A stretch of 64,000 bases of DNA, taken from positions 1,668,362,800 through 1,668,426,799 of the forward strand of contig CM066031.1 of NCBI GenBank assembly GCA_033557465.1, written 5' to 3'. The stretch is from Ichthyophis bannanicus. Its lineage: Eukaryota > Chordata > Amphibia > Gymnophiona > Ichthyophiidae. The notes under the pieces were generated by a model. That model did no database searches. It was not told where the DNA came from and saw only the letters and a list, made by a program, of their open reading frames with translations. The translations under genes and the position numbers were made by a program. Shown piece after piece: positions 22,476-33,317 of this stretch (position 1 is its first letter; each line of letters opens with the position of its first letter).

Positions 22476-23311
22476 TGGACTAGCTAGCAGACTGTCTGCA
22501 GTTAGTATGTGTATGGCTGGACCACCTTGCAGGGTGCAGTGGCTGGAGACTCACTGTGCTTGCTGCTGGAGAATGTCAGATAGTGGTGGGGGCAGCTGAG
22601 CATTTCGAGGCCTACTGTCTGTCTGCCATTGCCTTATGGGTGCGTACAGATCTGCATTGACTGCCCTGTAGGGTGCCTGTTCCCCAGCAGAACTGTGGTT
22701 GATGGTCCCCTCTACTGCCACCATTGCAGGGATGTAGAATGTGGATCTGTTGGTGGGAGATCCTGTCCCCCACAGGGTGGGTTGGGTGGTGCTACATAAT
22801 CCACCTATGGGTCCAAACAACCCCTTCTCTTAAATCATGTGACCATGGCACCCACATAGGATATGCACTACTCTGGGTGCATCATAGTCCACAAGGGCTA
22901 GACGTGACTGGGAAATACAGAGGGACACAGGTGTATCTTAGGTGTGTCTGTAAGGACTACCTATCACACACTACCACTGATAGCAACCTGCAGCATAGCC
23001 TATCTCAGCCAAGCCAGGTGCTGCGGACCTGGTGCTGGGCGCCCCACCTCGCCATCAGGGTGAGCACAGTACCCGCACAATGTGACGGTCTGTAGCTACT
23101 CTGTGCAAGTAATACACACAGTCAGTTCCTCCTTCCAGGCCGAGGTGCTGTGGGGGTGCATACCCCATCTTGTGATCATCTGTAGACTGCTGATCTGCAT
23201 GTGCAGTGCATCATGGGTACAGGTGGGTGAACCCTATCCTGGTAACCACAGCAGACAGTTTGTGTGGTGACCTGCAGTCCTTCTGTAGCCAGCCAGGGGT
23301 TTGTTAGTAGC

Positions 23312-23800
23312 TATAGAAATGTAGCCCACTGATTACTTCACTGATTGTGGAGGTAGAGGTCATGGGTTTGATCTCACAGTGGTGTTATTTGATAGGGCTG
23401 TCTGAGGCATTTCCTTTTTTAATTTAAATTAGTGCTGCCAGCAAAAACACCCTCACAGTGCTGTAACCTTAAGGTGCCTCATAAGGCGCCCTATAAAGTG
23501 CCTTATAAGGCACCCTATAGGGAACATTATAAGGTGCCTTGGTGGACAGTGCACTTTATAATGTGCCCTCTGGAGTGCCTTATAGGGCACTTTATGCGGC
23601 ACCTTAGGTTACAGCACTGTGAGGGTGTGTTTGCTGGCAGCACTAATTTAAATTAAAAAAGAAAATGCCTCAGACAGCACTGATTTAAAGTAAAAGGTAA
23701 TGCCTCAGACAGCCTTACTTATTAAGCCCACTGGGGGATTGAACTCATGACCCCTGTTTCATCACTCAATGTATTAACCATGGCACTACACCTCTGTTGC
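23312..23800. repeat. Long imperfect hairpin at the right end of Harbinger copy 2
   Basis: Two arms meet near 23520. The outer part of each arm is a tRNA-like module (left GTAGCCCACTGATTAC ... GGTTTGATCTC; right inverted). The inner parts are rich in GCCTTATAAGGC and CCTATAGGG words and in AATTTAAATTA blocks that mirror each other. Copy 3 has the same hairpin with a CR1 inserted near the apex. Confidence 0.85.
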
Positions 23801-24004
23801 TGTGTTTCCAGGTCAGCACGCCTAATTAAGGCTAACGCGCGTTAACGTGCCACGGCTCCCTCTATCGCGCGATAACGGACTTTATCGCACGATAACCTGA
23901 AGTGCTACCTTAAGACCTGAAATGCTACCTTATATGACATTCGTCACAGTAAGACTGCAACTAACACCGGTAACATTAAGATGGTTTAGTAAACATGCCC
24001 CTTA

Positions 24005-24489
24005 GGCAATCTTCGTGGAAAAAACATTGAAACTCTCCACCCAATGTGCAGCGATGGCCAAGAACGCAAATAGAATACTAGGAATCATAAGGAAAGGAAT
24101 GGAGAATAAGACAAATGATATTATAATGCCTCTGTTGTTCCATGGTATGACTGCTCCTTGAATATTGTGTGCAATTCTGGTCACTGTATCTTAAAAAGGA
24201 TAAAGCGGAATTAGAAAAGGTACAGAGAAAAGCCACCAAAATGGTAAAGGGGATTGAAGGATACTCCTATGAGGAGAGGCTTAAAAGGTTAGGGCTCTTT
24301 AACCTGAAAAAGAGATGGCTGAGGGGAGATATGATAGAGGTCTATAAATTAATGAATGGAGTGGAACAGCTAAACATAGATTGATTGTTTACCCCATCGA
24401 AAAGCAGAAAGACTAGGGGACATGTAATGAAGCTACTGTGTAATCTGTTTAAGACTAATAAGAGAAAATATTTTTTTACTCAACACATA
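24005..24489 (+). mobile_element. CR1 fragment between Harbinger copies 2 and 3 (5' part)
   Basis: Collinear with CR1 copy 1 from about 18625 to 19095, this reads the RT C-terminus with stops: [31 protein letters not shown]. It is interrupted exactly at CTCAACACATA by Harbinger copy 3 and resumes at 35266. Confidence 0.9.
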
Positions 24490-25384
24490 GGGATATGTTT
24501 ACTAAACCGCGGTAACGTTGCAGCAGCAACGTTATCGCGCGATATGTAACGTTATCGCGCGATAACATCTCCGGCGGCGTTAAGGCATAGAGAGGGTGAA
24601 GTAAGGCTCTCCAGAGAGCGGAGAGAAGGGTCAATGGGCGGGGGGTGGGCGGGGAGAGGCTCCAGGCACACTAACGCTGTGAAATGTAGGGCAGAACATT
24701 ACTGTGAATGAAAACCACGTGTTAGAGTCACAATTGCAGGAGAAAGAAACCATTTCAGTCATCAATGTACAGCAAAGGCAGGGAGACCCAGAAAAGTGAC
24801 AGTAGTGATACATGTGCAGCAGCAGCATAGTGCCCAAGTACGAAAGGGCACTATTATGAGGCTGCAAATGGGGTACAGGGGGTTGCAGGTGGGACATGCA
24901 GTGGGGCAGCTGGGGCACAGGATGGACTAGGCAGATGCCTAGGTGACACATAGGAATGTAAAAACGGAAAATCAGCAAGACAGCAAGACAGCAACTGACC
25001 AAGGTCAAACATGCCCACGAGTGTGTGTCCCACAGTGTCCCAGTTGACAGTACCCAGCAAGTACCCCAAAGGGCAATAACATTGACAAGCGGTGCCGGGG
25101 GGAAGTGTGGATGTCTATGCAGGCACCCTTACCCCAGATTACACACCATAGGCAGCCACCTACCGGTACACTGGATGGCCTGGGACTGCGCACCACCAGC
25201 AACACCGGCATAAGAGCGTGTCAGCATGGTGACGGAGGGGTGCTGGTGGTGTAGGGGGCAGTGGCATCTGCCCACAGCAGACCAAGGCCAAGCCCTGTTT
25301 AAGTGGGTGCCATGCACTGCAACAGACAAGGTCTGACTGATAAACAGTAATGGTATCCCCAGGGAATGACCTACCTCTGCGGCA

Positions 25385-25470
25385 ACAGCTTGGTGCAGTA
25401 CACACAGGCAGTGTGTTCAGGTGCAGAAGGTCACAGGTTCAAGTCCCAGCTGTGGCTCCTGCAGACCATG
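25385..25470 (+). repeat. tRNA-like module (copy 3, left)
   Basis: TGGTGCAGTACACA in the A-box position is followed by GGTTCAAGTCCC in the B-box position. The B box is close to the Pol III consensus. There is no acceptor stem, so it is not a tRNA gene. Confidence 0.5.
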
Positions 25471-25526
25471 TCCCTATATTTTACCCTACAGAGCACATAC
25501 ACCATAAACATGTGCAGTCCCTAGAG

Positions 25527-25719
25527 CAGAGGTTCCCAACTGCAGTCCTGGAGGGCCAAACACCATTCAGGTTTCATGCTGTCCCTAATAAATATGCTTG
25601 AGATGCATTTGTATGCATCGCCCCTATTGTATGCAAATGTATCTCATGCATATTCATTAGGGACATCATGAAAACCTGAATCGTGTTGGCCCCACCAGGA
25701 CCGGAGTTGGGAATCTCTG
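25527..25719. mobile_element. hAT MITE in Harbinger copy 3
   Basis: A 193-base near-palindrome with CAGAGGTTCC / GGAATCTCTG ends and a perfect CCCTAGAG duplication (25519-25526 and 25720-25727). Internal arms share ATGCTGTCCCTAAT.AATATGC in inverted form. Confidence 0.85.
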
Positions 25720-26563
25720 CCCTAGAGCATCGGCCAACAGGGGCACAAACACCCACACCCACAGTCTCCACTATCCAAAGCCTCATGGAGAGTCAGGCTG
25801 TTGGGTCGTGCGCGAAGCAGCATCTACCAAAACTAGCACCTGCATACCTTAGCAATGCCATCATAAACATGGTAACACATTCCACATATATCAAAAGGTT
25901 GCTTTGATCAATGTCAGATAACAAATCCTAAATTAAACACAATTTGTTAACAGAGAGTCATCATAGCAACCTTTCTGATATCTGTGGAGTGTGTTTTATA
26001 TTCTGATTCTGACAGTGTTTACCACCCCGGAGAGTGACCCTAACAGTATTGAGTACCAATGCCTGCACTGTGTCCAGGACTGGTGTGGCGGCTAGAGCTG
26101 CCAACCACCTCTATCTTTGCACAATGCTGAAATGGGTGTGGGAGTGTGTGTATGTCTATCCAGTGTTTTGTGGTTGCCTACACCTTACTGAGAACACAAT
26201 GCTTGCACTGTTTCCAGTGTTAGCCTGCCAATGTGCATAATGAGGAGCAAGGTATTGTGGGTATGGCCCGGCAGGGCGGCCTGGGCAGGATGCATCTGCA
26301 CAGGGTGTAGGGCAATGGCTGGGACATTGTAGTGCTCGACCACCACCTGCACGGACAGGGTGGCCACAGCATGTCATGCTGGAAGGTCACTTTCACCCTG
26401 ACTGAGCAGTGACCATGGCATGTCTAGGTTCCCACATAGTGCTATACAGGATTTCTTACAAGTGATTTTTGGGAGTTTCCTTTTCTGGGGCCCAATTACT
26501 GACATACCTGTTTAGTGTTTATGCTTATATCCCACTTCTGGGTGTACCCAGTTCCTCCAGGAA

Positions 26564-26760
26564 AGCACAGTTACTTACCTGTAACAGGTGATCTCTGGGA
26601 ACAGCAGGAATAAGTCTTCACAGAAGGGTATCGTCGGTACCGACGGAGCCTGTGCGGGAACGCTCTCCAGCGTCCAAAAGGAAAGCTTTTGGGAGCATCC
26701 CACAGCGCCTGCGCGCTGCCTTCCCGCCTTTCCTAACTGCCTCTCTCCAGTTCGAGTTTT
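26564..26760. repeat. DIRS copy 1 left inverted terminal repeat
   Basis: It begins AGCACAGTTACTTACCTG, then AACAGGTGATCTCTGGG, and then the segment from GGTATCGTCGGTACCGACGG to about 26756, which is the inverted match of 32050-32190. The outer 50 bases are absent from the right repeat but present in inverted form in the internal complementary region, the asymmetry usual for DIRS. Confidence 0.9.
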
Positions 26761-26847
26761 AAAGCTGAGACAAAGAGAGAGAGAGAGGAAAGGAAAGATA
26801 GATAGAGAGGTACAACTCCTAGGGGAGGTGGGTGGGTGGGTGGGTTG

Positions 26848-26950
26848 TGAAGACTTATTCCTGCTGTTCCCAGAGATCACCTGTTACAGGTAAGTAACTG
26901 TGCTATCTCCAGGAACAAGCAGGAATGAGTCTTCACATATGGGGACTCCC
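26848..26950. repeat. DIRS copy 1 internal complementary region
   Basis: The left half (26848-26904) is the reverse complement of the element's left terminus and the right half (26905-26950) of its right terminus. Template jumping across such a region is the accepted model for joining DIRS ends into a circle. The junction falls at TGTGCT|ATCTCC. Confidence 0.95.
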
Positions 26951-27057
26951 CAGCTAGAGATGCCTGGGAGATCACCCAGATTGTGAGTCCCTGGGAAGGG
27001 CTGCACCTGCACCCATGAATCTTAGGCATCCAGTCAGGGATGGAGGGTAGGAGTTGA

Positions 27058-28398
27058 TTAGGTATGGAACAGGTGTTTGAGAACAGCCTGACCAAACAAG
27101 GCATCCCGGCGGGAGTCCTTGTCCAAGCAGTAATGGGCTGTGAAGGTATGAACCGATGCCCAGGTGGCCGCTCGACAGATTTGGTCGATGGACACAGAGT
27201 TAAAATGAGCCATAGAGGCTGCCATGGCCCTCACATTGTGAGCTGTGACATGGCCTTCCAGAGAAAGGTTCTTACTCTGGTAGGCGAAGGAAATACACTG
27301 AGCAATCCAATTAGACAGAGTTCTCTTAGAGACTGGAAGTCCTAAATGAGAAGGTTCAAAAGCAACAAAAAGTTGAGAGGACTTTCTATGTTGCTGTGTC
27401 CTTTGTAAGTAGAAAGCAAGTGCTCTTTTACAATCCAGGGTATGAAGATTCCTCTCTGCACTTGATGCATGAGGTCCTGGAAATAAGACAGGTAAATACA
27501 CCTCCTGGTTCAGATGAAAAGGTGAGACCACTTTAGGCATAAAGTGTGGATTAGTTCTGAGGACTACCTTGTCATGATGGAACCTTGTATAAGGAGGATT
27601 AGCCACTAAAGCTTGCAACTCACTGATACGGCGAGCTGAGGTGACTGCAATGAGAAAAATAACCTTCCAGGAAAGGAATTTCAAGGAGGTAGTGGCTAAG
27701 GGTTCAAAGGGTGGCTTCATAAGCTGGCCAAGAACAAGATTCAAGTCCCATGCCACTGGAGGTGGTCTAATGGGAGGTTTAGTCAAAAGAAGGCCTCTAA
27801 TGAATCTTGCTATAAGAGGATGAGAGGAAATAAGTTGTCCTTTGAGAGGCTTAAGGGATGCTACAATAGCACTCAAATGGACTCTGATTGAATTTGTTTT
27901 AAGGCCTGCATGGGATAAATGCAGCAAATAGTCTAGTAAAGAATTCAATTGTATTGCAAGAGGGTTGAGACCCTTCTCTGCACACCAAATGGAAAACCTT
28001 TTCCATTTAAAAGCATAGGAACGTCTGGTGGAAGGCTTTCTGGAAGCATGAAGGATATCCTTCACTTGCTGAGAAAGGTGTAAATCCTGAAGGTCTAGGC
28101 CTTCAGCAACCAGGCTCTGAGATGAAGAGACTGAGGATTTGGGTGCTACAAGGTTCCCTCCTCCTGGGAGAGGAGATCCGGAGCAGACCCCAGGTCCAGG
28201 GAGGGAGCTTGAGAGAGATGCAGAAGTAGAGGGTACCACACTTGGCGTGGCCAATGTGGTGCTATGAGGATCATAGACCCCTTGTCTCTCTGAAGCTTGA
28301 ACAGAGTTTTGGGGATGAGGGGAATAGGTGGAAAGGCATAGAGGAAGTCTTGCCCCCAATGAAGGAGGAAGGCATCCCTGGCCTGAACTCCCTGACAT
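27058..28398 (-). CDS. DIRS copy 1 tyrosine recombinase
   Basis: This is a 446-codon open frame for the integrase of the element, a phage-integrase-type enzyme that would recombine the circular DNA intermediate into the chromosome. An N-terminal Ser/Pro-rich part overlaps the 3' end of RT/RNase H in another frame, which is typical of DIRS. A SAM-like core-binding domain follows at about residues 100-210 (STRRSYAFKWKRFSIWC). In the catalytic domain the first Arg is in SARRISEL (about residue 256-257), the H-x-x-R box is HNVR (387-390), and the nucleophile Tyr is Y423 in AHYCLD. All residues needed are present and no stop or shift is seen. Translation may start later than the first ATG. Confidence 0.9.
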   Translation of the reverse strand: MSGSSGQGCLPPSLGARLPLCLSTYSPHPQNSVQASERQGVYDPHSTTLATPSVVPSTSASLSSSLPGPGVCSGSPLPGGGNLVAPKSSVSSSQSLVAEGLDLQDLHLSQQVKDILHASRKPSTRRSYAFKWKRFSIWCAEKGLNPLAIQLNSLLDYLLHLSHAGLKTNSIRVHLSAIVASLKPLKGQLISSHPLIARFIRGLLLTKPPIRPPPVAWDLNLVLGQLMKPPFEPLATTSLKFLSWKVIFLIAVTSARRISELQALVANPPYTRFHHDKVVLRTNPHFMPKVVSPFHLNQEVYLPVLFPGPHASSAERNLHTLDCKRALAFYLQRTQQHRKSSQLFVAFEPSHLGLPVSKRTLSNWIAQCISFAYQSKNLSLEGHVTAHNVRAMAASMAHFNSVSIDQICRAATWASVHTFTAHYCLDKDSRRDALFGQAVLKHLFHT

Positions 28399-29585
28399 GG
28401 AATCCTAGAACAAAACCGGGGAAGTTTGGCATTCCACGGACTTGCAAACAGGTCTATGTCTGGGGTACCCCAAATCCGAAAAATCCTGGCTATCTGGTCC
28501 CCATGGAGGGACCATTCGTGTGGAAGCAGAACTCGACTGAGTCTGTCTGCCCAAGAGTTCTGAACCCCTGGAAGATACACTGCCATGAGATGGATTTGAT
28601 GCTCTCTGGCGAAGGCCCACAATCTGAGAGCTTCGTTGCAAAGCGACAGAGAGCCAGTCCCTCCCTGCTTGTTCACGTAGAACATGGCTACCTGGTTGTC
28701 CATGTGGATGAGGACTGTCTTGTAGCTGAGCAGGGTGTGGAAGACTCTGAGAGCCAGAAAGATTGCTCTGAGCTCTAAGAGGTTGATATGTAGAGATGTC
28801 TCCTGTGGAGACCAGATGCCTTGGGTTGAGAGATCTTGTAGATGAGCTCCCCAACCCTTTGGAGAGGCATCTGTTGTAAGGGTTGCTTGGGGTAACACCT
28901 GTTGAAAGAGGGACCCCAGCAACAGATTTTGAGTGGACTTCCACCAGTGGAGGGACCAAAAGAGGTGACTGGAGTTTGCTATTTTGTCTGACAGGCAACC
29001 TGATGCCTGAGTCCATTGGGTGGATAGGGTCCACTGAGCTGCCCTCATGTGAAGGCGAGTGTAAGGAACCACATGCACCGTGGATGCCATGTGGCCTAAG
29101 AGTTGTAACATCTCTCGAGCAGTTAAATGGGATTTTAACTGAATCTGGGAGGCTAACTGCACCAAGCGTAGGCAACGGGCCTGGGGAAGATAGGCCCTTG
29201 CAGTTGTGGTATCCAGTAAGGCCCCAATGAACTCTAGAGACTGAGTAGGGGTGAGATGGGATTTTGGAATGTTGATTACCAGTCCCAGATACTGAAGAAC
29301 ACGCCTTGTGCAGGTCAGGGAAGTCTGGGCCTCTGACTGGGATGGAGCTCGGATGAGCCAGTCGTCCAGATATGGGAATACGAATATTCCTAGAGTGGGC
29401 AGAAATGCAGCTACTACTGCCATGCATTTTGTGAACACTCTTGGAGCAGAGGCCAGACTGAAAGGAAGCACTTTGTATTGGTAGTGCTTTCCTTGGTAAA
29501 GGAACCGAAGGAACCTTCTGTGTGTTGGATGGATGAGAACATGGGTGTACGCATCCTTGATATCTAGAGAACAAAGCCAGTGGAA
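28146..29585 (-). pseudogene. DIRS copy 1 reverse transcriptase (palm) and RNase H
   Basis: This is the second frame of the RT/RNase H gene. From about 29585 it reads LDIKDAYTHVLIHPTH (first catalytic Asp) and then PFSLASAPRVFTK. FPYLDDWLI carries the catalytic Asp pair at residues 35-37 counted from 29471. RNase H follows, with TTDASPKGWGAHL (Asp201), LLELRAIFLAL (Glu233), HMDNQVAMFYVN (Asp258) and NSWADRLSR (Asp309). The frame is open to 28146. It is separated from the upstream RT half by a small out-of-frame deletion near 29585, after ISLRTLLPL. That deletion and the overlap with the recombinase frame are the only irregularities. Confidence 0.9.
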
Positions 29586-30123
29586 GGAGAGTTCTGAGAG
29601 AGATCATCTTGAATTTCTCCTTGCATAGAAACTTCTTCAATTCTCTGAGATCTAGTATGGGTCTGTAGCCCCCCGTTTTCTTTGGAATGAGAAAATAGGG
29701 GGAGTAGAACCCTGAGCCCTGTTGAAGAAGGGGTACTTCTTCTATTGCCCCTTGGGCAAGAAGGGTAGCAATCTCTTGACCTAGAAGGTTGAGGAGAGAT
29801 GTTGGAGAATTGAACTGTTTCACCATGGTGTGAGGAGGAAAGTTTAAGAAATGAAGCTTGTACACATCTCGTATGATGGAGAGGGTCCATTGCTCTGCTG
29901 TGATTTGTTCCCATCTGGGAGCAAAGTGAGCTAACCTTCCTGGGATGGTGAGAGGCTCTGGATGTTCTAGAGCCAGAAAGGCTAAGTTCTCTAGTGGAAA
30001 GTCATAGGCCCTGAGGAGACTGAGGCTGTTGGGCCGTAGCAGTCCTCGCAGCCTGAGACTTGGCCTGTTTTGGTTGTTGGTGTCTCTTTGTAGCAAAACG
30101 ACCTTGGGAAGAGGCCTGACCAT
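29585..30123 (-). pseudogene. DIRS copy 1 reverse transcriptase, N-terminal part
   Basis: This is the first frame of pol. It overlaps the end of gag by about 120 bases in another frame. It reads RWEQITAEQWTLSIIRDVY, then SGFYSPYFLIPKKTGGYRP and ILDLRELKKFLCKEKFKM, the fingers region of DIRS RT. The apparent continuation of this frame to 28405 is a shadow of the real RT/RNase H frame, entered after the deletion near 29585. Confidence 0.85.
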
Positions 30124-31861
30124 AACCCGAAGAAAATTTCCCTTTTTTGGGGAAAGATCCTTTTTTGAACAACCTCTTTTTAAAAGGAGCAGTAGTAGAC
30201 TTTGAAAGTCTATCTAAAGCAGAATTTTCAGCATCCATCTGGTTGGCCTTTGCTTGCCAATCTTTGCCAAAGAGGTTTTCTCCTGTACAGGGAAGGTTAC
30301 CTAGACCATCCTGTACCCAGGATTCCAAATCAGAGGCTTGTAACCAAGCAACTCTGCGTGCACCTATGGCAATAGCCGAGGCTCTACTGGCACCCTCAAA
30401 AGAGTCAAAGGCTGCACGGTTGGAAAACTTGGATACATCCTGTGCCTGTTTAAGCCAGGTGATATATTCTTCTCTCTTATCTTCTGACATAAAAGGAGAT
30501 AAGGTTTGCAGATGATCTGTAAGATCTGTAACTTCTTTTAGAAACATCCCCATCTAGAGACTATAGGAGTTTATTCTGGCTACAAGCATACTGGCCTGGA
30601 AGATTTTCCTGCCAAAGGCATCTAGGGTTCTGCATTCTCTTCCTGGAGGAGCAGAGGAGTGCCTTTTTGTACTCTTGATCTTTTTCATAGCAGACTCTAC
30701 CACAATGGAGTGGTGAGGAAGCTGAGTCTTATGAAACCCAGGACAAGGAGGAACACGATACATGGTGTCCAACCTTCGGGAATGAGGGGAGGTGGAAAGA
30801 GGAGTCTCCCATGTGCCCAACATGTGATCATAAAGAATCTCATGTACTGGTAAGGTGGCTGCCTCTTTAGGAGCCTTAGGATATTGTAGGATATCTAATT
30901 TTTTGGCTCTAGGTTGAGTTTCAGAGGCCGCTGAGATGGACAGGCCTTTGGCCACCTCCCTAATGAAGTCCTGAAAAGACAAGTCTTCAGGAGGAGACAT
31001 TCTCCTTTTTGGAGAAGAGGGTTCCTGAGGAAGGATCCCCGATGCTTCAATTGAGGCCTCTGATGTATCAGAGTCTTCAGAGGAATCGAAGTATCGACTG
31101 TCTGGATGCTCTCGCAGAGCCCGATATGCGTACCGGGAGGTATCGACATCGGGAGTAATCGGTACCGAGTCGGTACTGATAGGCATCACTGGATAGCATA
31201 CCGCTGCCGTCGATGCTGATGTCGATGCAAGCGGTACTGGTATCGGAACCGATTTCGGATCCGGTACCAGATTCGGTACCGGTACCAACAACGGGGTTTG
31301 TTGCGGTACCGCAGGCGTCGCAGCTTGTATGAATGCCGTGATGGCACGCTGCATGGTCAGAATATTCTGATCCATCGACGCCACCAATGTCTGGATGTCG
31401 GTACCGGTGTTAACCGCCGGTACCCTAGTACATTGTAACAGGTGATCGGTCGAGGCCGAGCCATCGATGTCAACCTGTGACCCCATAGGTAGAGCTTTGG
31501 AAGCCGGAGCCTCCCGCCGGGGTAATTTTGCCGGTGTGGATTCCTCAAGAGTAAGCCCGGGGGCATCTCGATACTTAGAGGGAGATGAACTCTTTGAGGA
31601 CCGGCCAGATTTAAGTTTGGTTACCTGAGATCCATGGGATGAAGAAGAAGCCCTGGAAGACGTCGATGCCACAGAATCTGCATCGGAGGGAAACAGGGTA
31701 CTGAGCTTGGCTGCCCGATTTTCTAACCCTCTCTTAGACATCATAGAACAGGACTCACAATCCGCTATGGAGTGGTCAGGACCTAAACATTTTAGACACC
31801 AGACAGAAATAGTGCTGCTGCACTTCGTGCACCTTTTAAACCCGGAGGCGGGTTTTTCCAT
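30002..31861 (-). pseudogene. DIRS copy 1 gag with one in-frame TAG
   Basis: Gag is the RNA-packaging protein of the element. I take the start at 31861 (MEKPASGFKRC). Upstream codons to 32038 are open but lie in the leader. Near the start a zinc-knuckle pattern CLKCLGPDHSIADC has the exact C-x2-C-x4-H-x4-C spacing, preceded by another C-x2-C. A Ser-rich linker follows. The capsid-like part then runs (EILYDHMLGTWETP, FIREVAKGLSISAAS) to a single TAG at 30554-30556. Beyond it the same frame continues (MGMFLKEVTDLTDHL, ASAIAIGARRVAWLQ) to a basic Gln-rich tail ending at 30002. One stop in 620 codons suggests a recent nonsense mutation; programmed readthrough is less likely. Confidence 0.85.
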
Positions 31862-32049
31862 GAGGAAAAATATATCTGTAGGCCTAAGGCCCCAGAAGAA
31901 AAAATGCACTGTAGTTTGTTTTTTTTTTTTAAAGAAAGAAAAAAGACCGGTGGTACTGGTCCGGAATCGAGAAGGCAGACACGCGACTAAAGAAAAATAA
32001 AAGAAAATAAGAAATTCTTCAGCGGTGACAGGAAACACGACCTGCTGGC

Positions 32050-32227
32050 TCCGCGGAAAAGAAGAACTGGAGAGAGGCAGTTAGGAAAGGTGGGAAGGCA
32101 GCGCGCAGGCGCTGTGGGATGCTCCCAAAAGCTTTCTTTTTGGACGCTGGGGAGCGTTCCCGTGCAGGCTCCGTCGGTACCGACGATACCCATATGTGAA
32201 GACTCATTCCTGCTTGTTCCTGGAGAT
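32050..32227. repeat. DIRS copy 1 right inverted terminal repeat
   Basis: From 32227 inward on the minus strand: ATCTCCAGGAACAAGCAGG, then GGGTATCGTCGGTACCGACG and the rest of the inverted match to 26624-26756 with only a handful of differences. It lies upstream of gag and presumably carries the promoter. Confidence 0.9.
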
Positions 32228-33317
32228 CATGCACTATGTACTGGCTAGCAGACTGTTTGCAGTTAGCATGTGTATGGCTGGAACACCTTGCAGGGTGCAG
32301 TGGGTGATGACTGACTCTGCCCTCTGCTGGTGAATGTCAGATTGTGGTGGGGGGGCAGCTGAGATTACCAGGCCTACTGCCTGTCTGGCAGTACCCTATG
32401 TGATAAGCACAGATCTGCATTGATTGTCCTGAAGGGTGCCCTTTCCCCAGCAGGACTGGGGTTGCTGGTCCCACAGCCCTTCATCATGTTCCTCTACTGC
32501 CTCCATTGTAAAGATGTAGAGTGAGGTTCTGTTGGTGGCAGATCCTGTCCCCCACCCTGACCCAGAGAGGGCAGGTTGGTAAGTGGTGCTAAATAATCCG
32601 CATATGGGTCCAGACACCCCCCTGCTCTTATAACAAGTGACCATGGCAACCACACAGTATATGCACTATGCTGGGTGCATCATAATCCACAAGGGCTAGA
32701 CATGACTGGGAAATACAGATGGCCCCAGAGGTATCCTAGGTGTGACTGCAAGGCCTACCTGTCACACACTGGCACTGATGGGGACGTGCAGCACAGTCTA
32801 TCTCAGCCAGGCCGGGTACTGCGGACTTGGTGCTGGGCGCCCCACCTCACCCTCAGGGTGAGCACAGGGACCGCAAATTGTCACAGTCTGTAGCTACTCT
32901 GTGCCAGTAACACACACAGTCAGGTCCCCCTACCAGGCTGAGGTGCTGTAGAGGCGCTTACCCCATCCTGTGATCGGATGTAGACTGCTGTTCTGCATTT
33001 GCATTGCATCATGGGTACTGGTGGGTTTACCATATCCTGGTGACCACAGCAGACATGTCGTGCGGTGACCTGCAGTCTTTCTGTAGCCAGCCAGTGCCAT
33101 GATAACTGCTATAGAGGCATAGCCCACTGGTTAATACACTGCCTGCTGAACCAGAGGTCATGCGTTTGATCCCTCAGAGGTCTCATCTAATAAAGCTGTC
33201 CAAGGCAATCCCTTTTCCTACCTGTAACAGTCAGACACATCTCTACAATCTGTGTTGCTAACAGAAACACCCTCACCTCAGTGCCGTAACCTATAAGGCA
33301 CATTATACAGTGCCTTG

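Larger units (their letters stand above)
20936..24001 (+). mobile_element. Non-autonomous PIF/Harbinger-like element, copy 2 (5'-incomplete)
   Basis: The body is collinear with copy 3 (25100-26560 and 32228-35265 without the nested insertions). The right end is GGTTTAGTAAACATGCCCC followed by TTA. The next bases continue a CR1 at the exact point where CR1 reads GATTTAGGC, so TTA is the likely target triplet. The left terminal repeat is missing. It contains a tRNA-like module (21210-21290), a hAT MITE, and the long terminal hairpin. It carries the empty site for the DIRS of copy 3 at 22466/22467. No transposase. Confidence 0.75.
26564..32227 (-). mobile_element. Complete DIRS-type tyrosine-recombinase retrotransposon (DIRS copy 1)
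   Basis: This 5664-base element encodes, on the minus strand, gag, RT/RNase H and a tyrosine recombinase. It has inverted terminal repeats instead of LTRs and an internal complementary region near its 3' end. DIRS elements are thought to replicate through a circular DNA that the recombinase inserts without target duplication (established for the class). The ends are set by two independent facts. Harbinger copy 2 has the empty site CTCCAGGAA|CATGCAC. The internal region joins the complement of the left end (...GTGCT) to the complement of the right end (ATCTCC...) exactly at 26904/26905. Only one nonsense codon in gag and one small deletion in RT were seen. Confidence 0.95.

Noticed and set aside
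28405..29580. Continuation of the RT first frame to 28405 as coding
   Set aside because: After the deletion near 29585 this frame loses all RT/RNase H features, while the neighbouring frame carries YLDD and the RNase H residues.
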